Position numbers and translations under genes: made by a program. Positions 48,185 through 60,263 of a stretch of 64,000 nt of DNA are shown here, one piece after another; position 1 is the first letter of the stretch, and every line of letters starts with the position of its first letter. Under the pieces are notes generated by a model. It worked only from the letters and a program-made list of their open reading frames with translations. It was not told the DNA's origin and ran no database searches. This DNA is from Lamellibrachia columna. Lineage: Eukaryota; Annelida; Polychaeta; Sabellida; Siboglinidae. The stretch spans positions 65,272,763 to 65,336,762 of the forward strand of contig OY759262.1 of assembly GCA_963662155.1 (NCBI GenBank), written 5' to 3'.

Positions 48185-48560
48185 TGCCCCGGGTATATTC
48201 CCCATTTGGAGTAGGACAGCTTCATCAATATGTTCCTGGCTCCTCCCTTAGCTCCTGTAGGCATGATCTAGTTGACGGTGCGGTTCAGGGCAACTCCAAG
48301 GTACATCGGCTTGTGGTCATGCGTTTTCTCCCATTACAGCAGTTTCGTTTTGTATCCCTGTTCTTACGTCAAAAGGCATTGATTTACATCTTCTCTAGAT
48401 TTGCCCGCAGACGGTTGACAACATAGTAGTTGGTTTTAACCCATCCAGTGCATCAGTGACTGCTCCACTTTTTCAAAGGATTGATCCTGGGATGCAATGC
48501 AGAAATCATCATCATACAGGGCATTTCTGGTGTTTGTATGTATCGTTTATATGTTACAAA
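48185..48560 (-). mobile_element. Jockey-like RT fragment (YDDD variant)
   Basis: The minus strand reads ALYDDDFCIASQDQSFEKVE near 48520-48460, then after frameshifts HDHKPMYLGVALNRTV near 48325-48270 and LMKLSYSKWGI. These match the catalytic loop and the following LGVxLDRT block of jockey-type RTs; the second catalytic-loop residue is Asp instead of Ala. Confidence 0.7.
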
Positions 48561-48975
48561 CTGGATAAACGCAACTTTTAATGGAACAGGAGTGAAACTT
48601 GGCGTTGTAGAGTTTTGTTGTTGTTGTTGTAATATATATGGGGACTAGTAGTCTTTTTAATATCCGTGTTCAATGATGCTCATACAGCAGTTAGGCGATT
48701 GATATGCGTATACATCAAACTATGACTTTTTAAGAGATTTCACTTGAATTCAAGTACACATGTAGAACACTATGTGATGACTTCACGTTCGCCATGATAT
48801 TGTCAAAAAACCACTGCAATTGCAAACCGAAAACAAATTGTACATAGTTAAATAATCGCTTAGGCACCGTCAACAAAGTGCATATCGCCTTCATGACGCC
48901 TTGCAATCTTCCCTGGTCAGTCGTTTGTCCAGCCGTCCTTGAAATACAACCGATGCAACCGTTTTTGTGTCTGCT
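48561..48975. other. Non-coding, no gene recognised
   Basis: Contains a short GTT run near 48610 and nothing else that I could identify. Confidence 0.5.
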
Positions 48976-48984
48976 GAATTTTCT

Positions 48985-49398
48985 GGATCAGGCAATCGGT
49001 CACTTACAACCCTTCATCGCTATTGGATCAGGCAATGGGTCACTTACAACCCTTCATCGCTATTGGATCAGGCAAAGGTCACTACCAACCCTTCATCGCT
49101 ATTGGATCAGGCAATCGGTCACTTACAACCCTTCATCGCTATTGGATCAGGCAATCGGTCACTTACAACCCTTCATCGCTATTGGATCAGGCAATCGGTC
49201 ACTTATAACCCATCATCGCTATTGGATCAGGCAATCGGTCACTTACGCTTGCAACCCTTCATCGCTATTGGATCAGACAATCGGTCACTTACAACCCTTC
49301 ATCGCTATTGGATCAGGCAATCGGTCACTTACAACCCTTCATCGCTATTGGATCAGGCAATCGGTCACTTACGCTTGCAACCCTTCATCGCTATTGGA
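48985..49398. repeat. 40-bp minisatellite, ~10 copies
   Basis: Unit GGATCAGGCAATCGGTCACT then TACAACCCTTCATCGCTATT. Two units carry a 6-bp insertion (ACGCTTGCAA form), spaced three units apart. Confidence 0.95.
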
Positions 49399-49566
49399 AA
49401 ACACTGGCTGCCTGATCCTGGTACAATTTCCCCGTTCTTCTGGATAAGAGCTGCCCCCCTCGTCAATACATATAAACTATGCGTGCGTGACGTGTATGAG
49501 AAACAGAAAATATGATAGTGTGCGTGAAGAAATAAAACATTTAATGCGGGAAATATTAAGTATAGT

Positions 49567-49630
49567 GTATGCATTAATGTTGTACGCCTTAATGTTGTAT
49601 GCCTTAATGTTGTATGCCTTAATGTTGCAC
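49567..49630. repeat. 15-bp CTTAATGTTGTATGC repeat, 4 copies
   Basis: Short tandem array; minor variants TACGC and GCACGC. Confidence 0.9.
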
Positions 49631-49676
49631 GCTGGAGATCTAACGCGGGACAATCAGAAGGAAGACGCATCAGTAC

Positions 49677-51553
49677 ACATGGTTAGACGGGCAACCAGAA
49701 CACATCAGTACACATGGTTAGACGGGCAACCAGAACACATCGGTACACATGATTAGACGGGCAACCAGAACACATCGGTACACATGATTAGACGGGCAAC
49801 CAGAACACATCAGTACGCATGATTAGACGGGCAACCAGAACACATCAGTACACATGGTTAGACGGGCAACCAGAACACATCGGTACACATGATTAGACGG
49901 GCAACCAGAACACATCAGTACACATGATTAAACGGGCAACCAGAACACATCAGTACACATGGTTAGACGGGCAACCAGAACACATCAGTACACATGGTTA
50001 GACGGGCAACCAGAACACATCGGTACACATGATTAGACGGGCAACCAGAACACATCAGTACACATGATTAGACGGGCAACCAGAACACATCGGTACACAT
50101 GATTAGACGGGCAACCAGAACACATCAGTACACATGGTTAGACGGGCAACCAGAACACATCGGTACACATGATTAGACGGGCAACCAGAACACATCAGTA
50201 CACATGATTAAACGGGCAACCAGAACACATCAGTACACATGGTTAGACGGGCAACCAGAACACATCAGTACACATGGTTAGACGGGCAACCAGAACACAT
50301 CGGTACACATGATTAGACGGGCAACCAGAACACATCAGTACACATGATTAGACGGGCAACCAGAACACATCGGTACACATGATTAGACGGGCAACCAGAA
50401 CACATCAGTACACATGGTTAGACGGGCAACCAGAACACATCGGTACACATGATTAGACGGGCAACCAGAACACATCGGTACACATGATTAGACGGGCAAC
50501 CAGAACACATCAGTACACATGGTTTGACGGGCAACCAGAACACATCAGTACGCATGGTTAGACGGGCAACAAGAACACATCAGTACACATGGTTGGACGG
50601 GCAACCAGAACACATCAGTACACATGGTTAGACGGGCAACCAGAACACATCGGTACACATGATTAGACGGGCAACCAGAACACATCAGTACACATGATTA
50701 GACGGGCAACCAGAACACGTCGGTACACATGATTAGACGGGCAACCAGAACACATCAGTACACATGTTTAGACGGGCAACCAGAACACATCGGTACACAT
50801 GATTAGACGGGCAGCCAGAACACATCAGTACACATGATTAGACGGGCAACCAGAACACATCGGTACACATGATTAGACGGGCAACCAGAACACATCAGTA
50901 CATGTGATTAGACGGGCAACCAGAACACATCGGTACATATGGTTAGACGGGCAACCAGAACACATCAGTACACATGATTAGACGGGCAACCAGAACACGT
51001 CGGTACACATGATTAGACGGGCAACCAGAACACATCAGTACACATGTTTAGACGGGCAACCAGAACACATCGGTACACATGATTAGACGGGCAACCAGAA
51101 CACATCAGTACACATGATTAGACGGGCAACCAGAACACATCGGTACACATGATTAGACGGGCAACCAGAACACATCAGTACATGTGATTAGACGGGCAAC
51201 CAGAACACATCGGTACACATGATTAGACGGGCAACCAGAACACATCAGTACACATGATTAGACGGGCAACCAGAACACGTCGGTACACATGATTAGACGG
51301 GCAACCAGAACACATCAGTACACATGTTTAGACGGGCAACCAGAACACATCGGTACACATGATTAGACGGGCAACCAGAACACATCAGTACACATGATTA
51401 GACGGGCAACCAGAACACATCGGTACACATGATTAGACGGGCAACCAGAACACATCAGTACACATGATTAGACGGGCAACCAGAACACATCGGTACATAT
51501 GGTTAGACGGGCAACCAGAACACATCGGTACACATGATTAGACGGGCAACCAT
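49677..51553. repeat. 35-bp satellite, ~53 copies, with 8-unit higher-order period
   Basis: Unit TTAGACGGGCAACCAGAACA then CATCAGTACACATGG, with CAGTA/CGGTA and GGTTAG/GATTAG variants largely alternating. The rare CACGTCGG variant occurs at 50716, 50996 and 51276, exactly 280 bp apart, each time with the same neighbours, so the right part has been amplified in blocks of eight. Confidence 0.95.
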
Positions 51554-51602
51554 AAACAAAATGATGTTAGCCTCTAAATGACGCGTGCTCTGGACAACGG
51601 AT

Positions 51603-51720
51603 GGCACTTGAATCATGCACTAACACTTGAATCATTCACTAACACTTGAATCATGCACTAACACTTGAATCATTCACTAACACTTGAATCATGCACTAAC
51701 ACTTGAATCATTCACTAGCA
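51603..51720. repeat. 19-bp repeat in 38-bp dimers
   Basis: ACACTTGAATCATGCACTA alternates with ACACTTGAATCATTCACTA; about six copies. Confidence 0.92.
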
Positions 51721-51837
51721 CTAAAGAATTTGAATCGATTGTTGATATACCATTAGGTCGTTTATGAAAAACATGCATATTTTCTTAATCTGATTTGCTA
51801 ATTTAGTTTTGGTTTGATAGATAAATTTCAACAGATG

Positions 51838-52075
51838 TAGAGGACATGGTTGTTGGAGTCAGCTGGTTGTGGCCAGCCACGTAGAGGACACGGTTTTTGG
51901 AATCAGCTGGTTGAGGCCAGCCACGTAGAGGACACGGTTTTTGGAATCAGCTGGTTGAGGCCAGCCACGTATAGGACACGGTTTTTGGAATCAGCTGGTT
52001 GAGGCCAGCCACGTAGAGGACACGGTTTTTGGAATCAGCTGGTTGAGGCCAGCCACGCAGAGGACACGGTTGTTG
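51838..52075. repeat. 44-bp minisatellite, 5 copies
   Basis: GAGGACACGGTTTTTGGAAT then CAGCTGGTTGAGGCCAGCCACGTA. The CAGCTGGTTG...CCAGC part is weakly self-complementary. Confidence 0.93.
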
Positions 52076-52079
52076 GAGT

Positions 52080-52740
52080 CAACATGCTGTTTACCGCTTT
52101 TTTGTCTTCGATATTAAATTTCCAATTGGTGCGTCTTCGACACTGGAATTCAGTCAGATGTATCATATTTTGCTCGTAACTATAGTTGTAGTGAGGTTGT
52201 TTGTGGTTTGTTGTAACAGACATACAATAAATCTAAACAAGCCTAATTCAATGTACTTTCTTGGCATTTAGATATAATAATTTATTAATTAACTTAAGTG
52301 AAAATACAAAAATAAAATAAAAAAATACTCAGATAAAATCAGGTTTGGGTTCAAATGCTGCATTTAATTTAAACGCAGTGGTTTTATATGCGTTGCATTT
52401 GCATTTGAATGAAACAAATGTATACATAATGGCTGAAAGACAGAAGTGGAGATGCCAACTTCTGATGACACGGTGTGACCCGGTTGGCATGGGGGGGGGG
52501 TTCGAGACAGACAGACAGACAATTAGCCAGAAATTGACGATTACCAATCCCAAAGTGTAATATTTAAATTGTTGCCAGTCCACGTATTGCTGCGCGCGAA
52601 GCCAGCTAGTTTTTTTAATTTGAGGCTCTGAGATGCATTCTGAGTAATTCTAAGACAATCCGGGAAAACTTTTCAAGGTAAATTTTTATTACATAACAAT
52701 GTGATTATTCTAGTAACTTAGCACAGCCAGGCCCAACAAG
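52080..52740. other. Non-coding, no gene recognised
   Basis: Includes a G run and (GACA)n at about 52490-52520. No coding signal. Confidence 0.5.
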
Positions 52741-53700
52741 CGTTGCTTTGCATGCGAGTATATTCACTGCAGTGAGAGTATGTAAAGTTGATGGTTTTCA
52801 ATGTTTCACTTCTTGTGTTTTAGTAAGTTAATTATTACAAACACTGTGTTTGTACCAGATACAACGTTTCTTTAGGATAGTGTGTTACTTCGCATGTATG
52901 TCTATTTACTGCAGTCAAAGTGTATGTGATGGTTTTCAATGTTTCCTTTCTTGTGTTTTAGTAAGTTAATTATTGCAAACACTGTGTTTGTACCAGATAC
53001 AACGTTTCTTTAGGATAGTGTGTTACTTCGCATGCAAGTCTATTTACTGCAGTCAAAGTGTATGTGATGGTTTTCAATGTTTCCTTTTTGTGTTTTAGTA
53101 AGTTAATTATTGCAAACACTGTTCATAGCAAATTCAACATTTCTCTAGAATAGGGTGTTGCTCTGTATGTGAACATATTCACTGCATGTTATGCTAGAAA
53201 ATGATAATGTATAAAGTTGATTGTACTCAGTGTTCCCATCTAGTATTTTCACAGCAGATTCAACACGACCTTCCTATAGAGTGGCTGGCAGTTCACAGTC
53301 GGAATATTTGATTTTTTCCCGAAAATAGTGTTGATCTGCGTGTGAGTTTGATGCTATATTATGTTTTACATTGTGTGTGTGTGTGTGGAAAGTTGATAGT
53401 TTTCAATGTTTCCCATCTTGTGTTTTATTATGTTAGTTATTTCAAACACTGTAGTTATACCAGATTCAACGTTTCTTTAGGATACTGCGTTGTTCTGCCT
53501 GCGAGTCTATTTAGAGCAGTGAGAGGGTAACGTTGACGGTGTTCAATGTTTCTCATCTTGTGTTTTAGTAGATTAAGTCCAGACACTGAGTTCATAGCAG
53601 ATTCAATGTTTCTCTAGACAATGGTGCTCTGCATGCGAGCACATTTGCTGCTTCCTGTCTAAGAGTTTCAAAGCACATTCAATATGACTCTCCTATACAG
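52741..53700. repeat. ~138-bp imperfect repeats, ~6 copies
   Basis: Two adjacent copies (about 52795-53080) are nearly identical at 138-bp spacing, sharing TTTCTTTAGGATAGTG. Others near 53400, 53550 and the flanks are diverged. GTTTTAGTAAGTTAA recurs but no coding frame does. Confidence 0.85.
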
Positions 53701-54150
53701 TTGCTGGCATTTCACTGGCTTAACATCGGATCTAATATTTTGTGTGCCCAATTAACGCTTTCCTTCTGGTGAATTTCCCCCATAAATGGTTTTAAAAGGT
53801 TTTTAGTGCGTATATTTGAATTTATATCATTATCAAATTATGGATAATATGCAATATATTGAATTATTTAATTTACATTAGACACTTTCCTTCCCATTAA
53901 TTCCCCTCCTGGGTTTTTTATAAAGGGTTTTGTACATGTACGATTATTACTATGCATATGTTGATCTGTGTAATCTTCAACTATGTCATGCCTGAATTTT
54001 TCCCCATAGATGGATTTTTGAAGGTTTTGGTATGAATACTTTAGAAGTATAATTTCTTTGTAAAAACATTATTTTATACTGATTTCTCTGCCACGTGGTG
54101 GGACAAATGACTGGCCCACCTTTGCTACTGCTATTTCTCGTTTAATAATT
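53701..54150. other. Non-coding, no gene recognised
   Basis: AT-rich; two weakly similar stretches with TTTTCCCCATAAATGG/TTTTTCCCCATAGATGG suggest an older repeat. Confidence 0.5.
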
Positions 54151-54154
54151 ATCT

Positions 54155-55128
54155 TATTGATGAGCACCTTTGTGTTTGTGGTTAAGCTCATCGATGTACG
54201 TGTACATGAGCACCTCTGTGTTTGTTGCTGAGCTCATTGATGTACGTATACATGAGCACCTTTGTGTTTGTTGTTAAGCTCATCGATATACGTTTATATG
54301 AGCACCTTTGTGTTCGTTGTTAAGCTCATTGATGTACGTGTACATGAGCACCTTTGTGTTTGTTGTTAAGCTCATCGATATACGTGTATATGAGTACCTT
54401 TGTGTTTGTTGTTAAGCTCATCGATATACGTGTATATGAGTACCTTTGTGTTTGTTGTTAAGCTCATCGATGTACGTGTATATGAGCACCTCTGTGTTTG
54501 TTGTTAAGCTCATTGATGTAATGTACATGAGCACCTTTGTGTTTGTTTTTAAGCTCATCGATATACGTGTACATGAGCACCTTTGTTTTTGTTGTTAAGC
54601 TCATCGATGTACGTGTACATGAGCACCTCTGTGTTTTTTGTTAAGCTCATTGATGTACGTGTACATGAGCACCTTTGTGTTTGTTGTAAAGCTGATCGAT
54701 GTACGTGTACATGAGCACCCTTGTGTTTGTGGTTAAGCTCATCGATGTGCGTTTACATGAGCACCTTTGTGTTTGTGGTTAAGCACATCGATGTACGTGT
54801 GCATGAGCACCCTTGTGTTTGTGGTTAAGCTGATCGATGTACGTGTACATGAGCACCTTTGTATTTGTTGTTAAGCTCATCGATGTACGTGTACATGAGC
54901 ACCCTTGTGTTTGTGGTTAAGCTCATCGATGTACGTGTACATGAACACCCTTGTGTTTATGGTTAAGCTCATCGATGTACGTGTACATGAGCACCTTTGT
55001 GTTTGTTGTTAAGCACATCGATGTACGTGTACATGAGGCCCCTTGTGTTTGTGGTTAAGCTGATCGATGTACGTGTACATGAGCACCCTTGTGTCTGTGG
55101 TTAAGCTCATCGATGTACGTGTATATGA
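54155..55128. repeat. 46-bp minisatellite, ~21 copies, with hairpin core
   Basis: Unit AAGCTCATCGATGTACGTGT then ACATGAGCACCTTTGTGTTTGTTGTT. Within it TGTAC-GT-GTACA plus outer CTCA...TGAG can pair. Variants include TTGATG, ATATAC and CCCTTG. Confidence 0.95.
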
Positions 55129-55990
55129 TTTCTGTTAATACAATTATTTATTTACGTGGTTAGGTGTGGCATTGCAAGGTCCACTGTACAACACATAGGA
55201 GCACCGCCAACAGTTCTAAAACGCGAACGTGCCACGTTACTACTACAATGTGTACATTTGAAGTAATCGTAGCCTACGCTGGGGCTACGATACAGCGGCT
55301 AACACCGACAAGTCGTCTACGACATGTTATCTTAAGGAAGGTGCAGTGTGTATAGCCGATATTGGAAGTAAGTAATTGAGCCAAATACGAAGAAGTCAAT
55401 ATGGCTATGTGAGAGCGCTTTCTGAATAGCGCCTTCATTAAAACTTCCATTTGGGTTATTTTCGTAAAACTAATATCAGCGGAGAAGAACAATCCAGAAA
55501 GTAACATTATACAGGGGTTGTACATTATACAGGGGCTGTACTGTTTTTCTTATTACTGAGGTTTAGTTTTTATTTGAGACATCGCATATAAAGAAAATAT
55601 GTGGCAAGTTTCTGCGTTGCCCGATATACAACCCCGTTTTCATTACAAAATATGCTGCTTTTGGAATTATTGTCTTCGTTGATTAGTCGTCCAATATACC
55701 GAGCAAATCGGATATCTTCACATGTAGCAATATCAGTGGTAGGTCCGTCTGTGTAGTGACCGTAAACATAAAAGTGCTGGTGATTGCGGAATCAAGAAGT
55801 GTCGTCGTCTAGGCAGTGTCATTGCAGTGTCTCCATTAAGATTGTCGTTGCTCTCCTCTTTATCCGGGCTGAGACTGGCACCGATACTGGCCGTCTATTC
55901 AATAACTGCAAAAACCTGTTGCAAATTCTGACTTTGTTTTGCGGTGCACTAAAACAAGCTCAGCGACCAAACATACCGAGTAGTACGCGT
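55129..55990. other. Upstream of GPCR frame, no gene recognised
   Basis: Could hold the promoter and 5' untranslated region of the GPCR. I see no obvious TATA-initiator arrangement or upstream coding exon. TACATTATACAGGGG is doubled near 55508-55535. Confidence 0.45.
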
Positions 55991-55994
55991 GGCG

Positions 55995-57101
55995 ATGAAC
56001 ATGAATAACGAACTAAAGACTTCAGGAAACATTAGCGGACCTGTCGCAGACAACGACAGTGCCACGGAAGCTGCTATGTCGATGCACGCATTTCATCCGA
56101 ACAGTGTGCGTACGAAGTGTATGTTTGGAACGATCGGTGTCATCGGATTGCTGGGAAACCTGCTCGTGGTCGTAGTAATATTTCGCTTCACGAATCTCGT
56201 GAAGAAAGTCACATGTATCTACATCATCAACCAGAGTTTGATCGACCTTAGTGTTGCGGTTCTTATCCTTCTGGCTGCTTTCATAGACAGCCGCTTCATG
56301 CCGGCTGACGATGGCGTGTTAGCTCAGATCTACTGCCGGGTTTGGCTGACACAGACGCTGCAGTGGGGGTTCATTCGATCATCCACCGTCAACCTGATGT
56401 TGTTGTCCATCGAGAGGTACATCGCTGTCGTGCACCCGATACGCTACAAGACGTCGTTCTCGAAGAACAAAGTGGTCGCATCGCTCGCGTTCGTGTGGTT
56501 GTTTGGCGTCACCTATACGGCAATCTTTGTCATTCCATAAAGTGCCGCTGTCGCTGGACGATGCTATCCCATGGCTTTCTACCCAAGCAAGCCCTTCCGT
56601 CTGGTGGATAGCATTGTCAACATCTGCGTCATCATGATGTGTCCTTTAATTGTACACGCCTTCTGCTACGGCAGAATTATGTACACCCTTCGTCATCGAT
56701 CCCGACCTGCGGAGCCCACGGTCTTTGCCGTCGACGTCCACGCGAGCCCAGCCGTGTCGACCAGCGTTCCCCGCCTACAGATGTCCATCTATGCGGGCAC
56801 CCCGAAGTATGTCGTCAAGACGAAGAAGACAGTTACCCAGACGTTGAGTATCGTCACCTGTTGTTATGTAATCTGTTTCTTGCCTTACCAAGTGCGCCTG
56901 CTGCTGTTCCACTTGAACTGAATCGGCGAATGTGGATTGTGCTGGATCATTCCTGCCACTCTTGTCTTCGCCCACTGCTGCGTCAATCCGTTCACCTCCA
57001 CTGCCAGATACGCCGAATTCCAGGAAGGACTCCGCAGACTCGGGCTTCAGTTACGTAAGACATGCGACCGCGTGAGTGACGGAGCAGTCGATGCTTGTTG
57101 A
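55995..57101 (+). pseudogene. Class-A (rhodopsin-like) GPCR, single exon, two in-frame stops
   Basis: From ATG 55995 one frame of 368 codons runs to TGA 57099-57101. N-terminal NIS is a possible glycosylation site. TM1 has GLLGNLLVVVVIF, TM2 NQSLIDLSVAVL, TM3 starts at Cys in YCRVW and ends SIERYIAVVHP (an E-R-Y version of DRY), and TM4 is KVVASLAFVWLFGV. ECL2 Cys is in GRCYP, TM5 is SIVNICVIMMCPLIVHAF, and TM6 is TLSIVTCCYVICFLPYQ. TM7 has CCVNPFTSTARY, where NPxxY is altered, then AEFQEGLRRL (helix 8). TAA (56538-56540, end of TM4) and TGA (56919-56921, after TM6) interrupt it with no frameshift. An orphan receptor; ligand unknown. Probably a young pseudogene. Confidence 0.85.
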
Positions 57102-57465
57102 AAGAGCCACACGGCCATTAGACAAATGTGTCTAAAATATGTATATTTCATATTACTATTAGAAATGTTGTTTTTGTCGCTTCTGATGCATGTACGCCAA
57201 AATGTATAGTAGAAAGAACATCATCGTCCACAAATGTTAGAATCCAGAATAACATAATGAAATGTATTTTGTAGTAAGTTGTGTTCATGCTAAAGATCCC
57301 ACATAATGTTCATCGACAATGTAGGAATTTATTTCAACTCTACTGAAATGCAATGAAGACCGTAATTGTTTGACCTATTATGGTCTGTATTATGGTACTA
57401 TTATGGTCCTATTATGGTTCGTAAAAGGCAGCCGTCTCGCGAACAAGCAGATAGTAACCGACGCG
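57102..57465. other. 3' flank of GPCR, no gene recognised
   Basis: AT-rich; TATTATGGT repeats near 57378-57415. No coding signal. Confidence 0.5.
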
Positions 57466-57469
57466 ATCT

Positions 57470-58150
57470 ATTTATATCTTCAGTCACTCTTTCTAAATCC
57501 TTTGTCTTTATTTTCTGAGTGGGTACCTTCCCTTGCGTGGAACCTTTCTTTCTGGGCGTTCTCCTTTCCTTTTTTTAGATGGTTTCCAGTAGCACGTCTG
57601 CTTTGGAGTTCTCGTTGGCAGCATTTTAAGGACGGCTCAAATATCTCTTTTCAATATCGTTGATATGATTAGCTCTGTATTTGTTCTTTTAAAGACTTCC
57701 TTGTTGGTGATGAATTCGTGCCATTCGATGGTTAAAATCTGCGCAAGCATATAATCTGGAAAGTGGTTAGTTTCTGTCCAAAAGTTGTTGTTGTTGCTTT
57801 CCACGTTTCAGAGCTATAGAGAAGCACGGGTATAAAATAACTGTTGACAATTTTTATTTTGATGTTTGTAATTATACCCTTTGACCGGCAAGTTTTTGTG
57901 AGTTTCTGAAATGAACCTCATGTATTTCCAAGCATATTATTGATGTCATTAGAACAGTCTCCATCTTTGGACATAATATTGCCAAGATAGGTCAAACAAT
58001 GCGTTTAGCAAATGTGGTTTTCCATCACAGTTTGCTCTCTTGACTTCAGTGTTGGACGCTTGGCAAACTGTTTATCACAGACTGCAGCTCTTCAACATAA
58101 AAGTTTCACAGTATCCCAGCACTTGTTCATCTGTCCAGTCAATTCCTGAT
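57470..58150 (-). mobile_element. RTE-like RT C-terminal region
   Basis: The minus strand reads MSKDGDCSNDINNMLG, KLTKTCRSKGIITN, FIPVLLYSSETWKA, then IEWHEFITNKEVFKRTNTEL and SKKRKGERPERKV, with frameshifts and stops. Same fragment as 32040-32462 but longer at the 3' end. It abuts the plus-strand jockey/CR1-like copy. Confidence 0.75.
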
Positions 58151-58910
58151 TTCGTTTCCTCAGTATATATTTCCTCAGTATATAGCCTTGTATTACCCCA
58201 GTGGTTACTTTAATGTATTATGTAATCAATTGGGTAGAAGAGTGGCTTACACACAGAAGACAGAGAGTAATAGTAGATGGTGATATTTCAAACTGGAAAT
58301 CTGTTCTGAGTGGGGTACCACAGGGAAAAACAGCTAATTGTACCCCTGTACAAAGCAATAGTTAGACCACATTTGGAATATTGTATTCAAGCATGGAGGC
58401 CGTATCGTGAAAAGGACATAGACAAGCTAGACAGAATAAAACGAGGAGCAACTAAAATGATTCCAGAATTGAGAGACTTTAGCTACGAAAGCCGCTTATT
58501 ACAATGTGGTTTGACAACACTAGAGACCAGGAGACTAAGAGGAGACCAAATAGAAGTGTTTAAAATAGTGAACGGTTATGAGGATGTTGATAGGAATATG
58601 TTCTTCAAACTTAAAGAAGGCAGTAGAACCAGAGGACACAAAGCAGCAGTAGTTAAGGAGCAGTGTAGGTTGGACATGAGAAAGTACTCTTTCTCGCAGA
58701 GGGTGATAAATGAATGGAACAAACTGCCAAATGATTGTGTTAATGCTAGTAGTGTGAATATGTTTAAAAATAGAATTGACAGATATTTGATAAGGGCTAC
58801 ACATAGATGAGAAAAGAGTTGGACTCTCGATAAGCCAATGGCTTCCTTGTCCACTTGCCATCTGGAACTTGTTGTTTGGGATGGCAAGCTTTTTAAATCT
58901 TGTTAAAAGT
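58150..58910 (+). mobile_element. Jockey/CR1-like RT, internally deleted, 3' end intact
   Basis: Reads VEEWLTHRRQRVIVDGDISN, WKSVLSGVPQG (about 58290-58325), then jumps to LIVPLYKAIVRPHLEYCIQAW, RGATKMIPELRDFSYESRLL, CGLTTLETRRLRGDQIEVFK, then KYSFSQRVINEWNKLPNDCV and RYLIRATHR before TGA at 58808. The catalytic YADD segment present at 31048-32010 is missing between VPQG and KQLIVPL. The 3' segment matches 29110-29200. Confidence 0.88.
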
Positions 58911-59580
58911 GTGTGGTTTTTCCTGCTCAAACTTTGTTGAACATTGTGCATTCACATAGAAAAGTGTGATCTTGTAATGAATTTGATGGAGTTCCACTTG
59001 GAAAACGTAAGACGCCAGATGTTTCGACAGGTTCTTGTACAACGCACAATCTCTACAATGTGCTTTGAAAGTCATTGTTTCGTTATGTATTCGGTTTAAG
59101 CGTGTTTTCGAACCCAAAGCATTTAAATGTTGTGATTGTGCAAATTAGTCAAGCCCTTTCATATTTACGTCTTTACAGGGATTTTTACGCATTTACAAGG
59201 ACATTTACGTCTTTACAAGAATATTTACACAAAAAATCGGATTTTCACATTGATAAATTTGGAATATGGTTCGTGTATATAACGATTTAATATCACACTG
59301 ATATCATTGTGGTTGCAACATGTGTACGTTGTTGATGACAGTATGCCTGCCTGTAGTATCTTATGGTACTAATCGCTTATTTGTTGGATTGATCATCTCG
59401 CGCTAGTTTCAGTTTGTCGCTCGGGTATATCGCTAAAATCATTAGAAATCAGTAAGGGCGAAACATTTTGCGTTGTAATTGTTCGCTTGTTGTTGTCATG
59501 AAATAATAAACTATTACATGAGATTCGTTCTGTTGTCACACTTTTTACATCAACGGTTATGAACACACACATATTTTCCG
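58911..59580. other. Non-coding, no gene recognised
   Basis: AT-rich; three TTTACGTCTTTACA-like repeats near 59165-59230. Confidence 0.5.
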
Positions 59581-59582
59581 CG

Positions 59583-59775
59583 CCGTTGGTTCTAAAGGAA
59601 GACACATACAGTTTACACGTCGTTGGTTCTAAAGGAAGACACATACAGTTTACACGTCGTTGGTTCTAAAGGAAGACACATACAGTTTACACGTCGTTGG
59701 TTCTAAAGGAAGACACATACAGTTTACACGTCGTTGGTTCTAAAGGAAGACACATACAGTTTACACGTCGTTGTT
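59583..59775. repeat. 37-bp minisatellite, 5 copies
   Basis: CGTTGGTTCTAAAGGAAGAC then ACATACAGTTTACACGT, nearly identical copies. Confidence 0.95.
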
Positions 59776-60262
59776 TTGAAGCACCACAGACAGTGTAGGT
59801 TGTTATGATTTGCTTTTAACATAGTGCTAATCTTGCTGCATTGTGCTTTCCTTGTGTGACTGAAAGCCTGCTGAATTGTTCCGCTGCGTGTTCTTGTCGG
59901 GTTACTCGATATTAACGTTTGAGACAGTAATATATGTATTTATTTATACGTTTAGTAAAATAACTATGAAGCTCATATGTATGATCATCGTGATTATAGT
60001 GACCCATTATTGTTTACAATGTATATTCTATGACACAATTAATAATATTATTTCAATCACTCTGACTTTACGTGGTCAATGCAAAGAACAAGAAGAATTA
60101 ATCCAATACATACAAAACGTTAGTTAACTAATGTGTGTATATTGTCCCTACATTATCACCTACATTAATTTTTCTCTTACCGATTTGGCTGAAACGTGGA
60201 TAAAATATCCCCAAGAATTGATTGAGACTGCGTATGTCCTAGAACTGACCTTTCGTCACATA
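59776..60262. other. Non-coding; unrecognised hydrophobic short frame
   Basis: A plus-strand frame (ATG 59966 to 60127) begins with a hydrophobic, signal-like stretch (MKLICMIIVIIVTHYCLQCI). Length is about 53 residues. No family recognised and no supporting context, so it may be chance. Confidence 0.3.
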
Positions 60263-60263
60263 A

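Noticed and set aside
49677..51553. CRISPR-like array
   Set aside because: Units are contiguous with no unique spacers, the genome is eukaryotic, and no cas-like genes are present. The same applies to the 39-bp hairpin array at 43262-43733.
56919..56921. TGA in the GPCR read as selenocysteine
   Set aside because: A TAA stop lies upstream in the same frame, the residue falls in a loop after TM6, and no selenocysteine insertion element was sought or evident; nonsense mutation is simpler.
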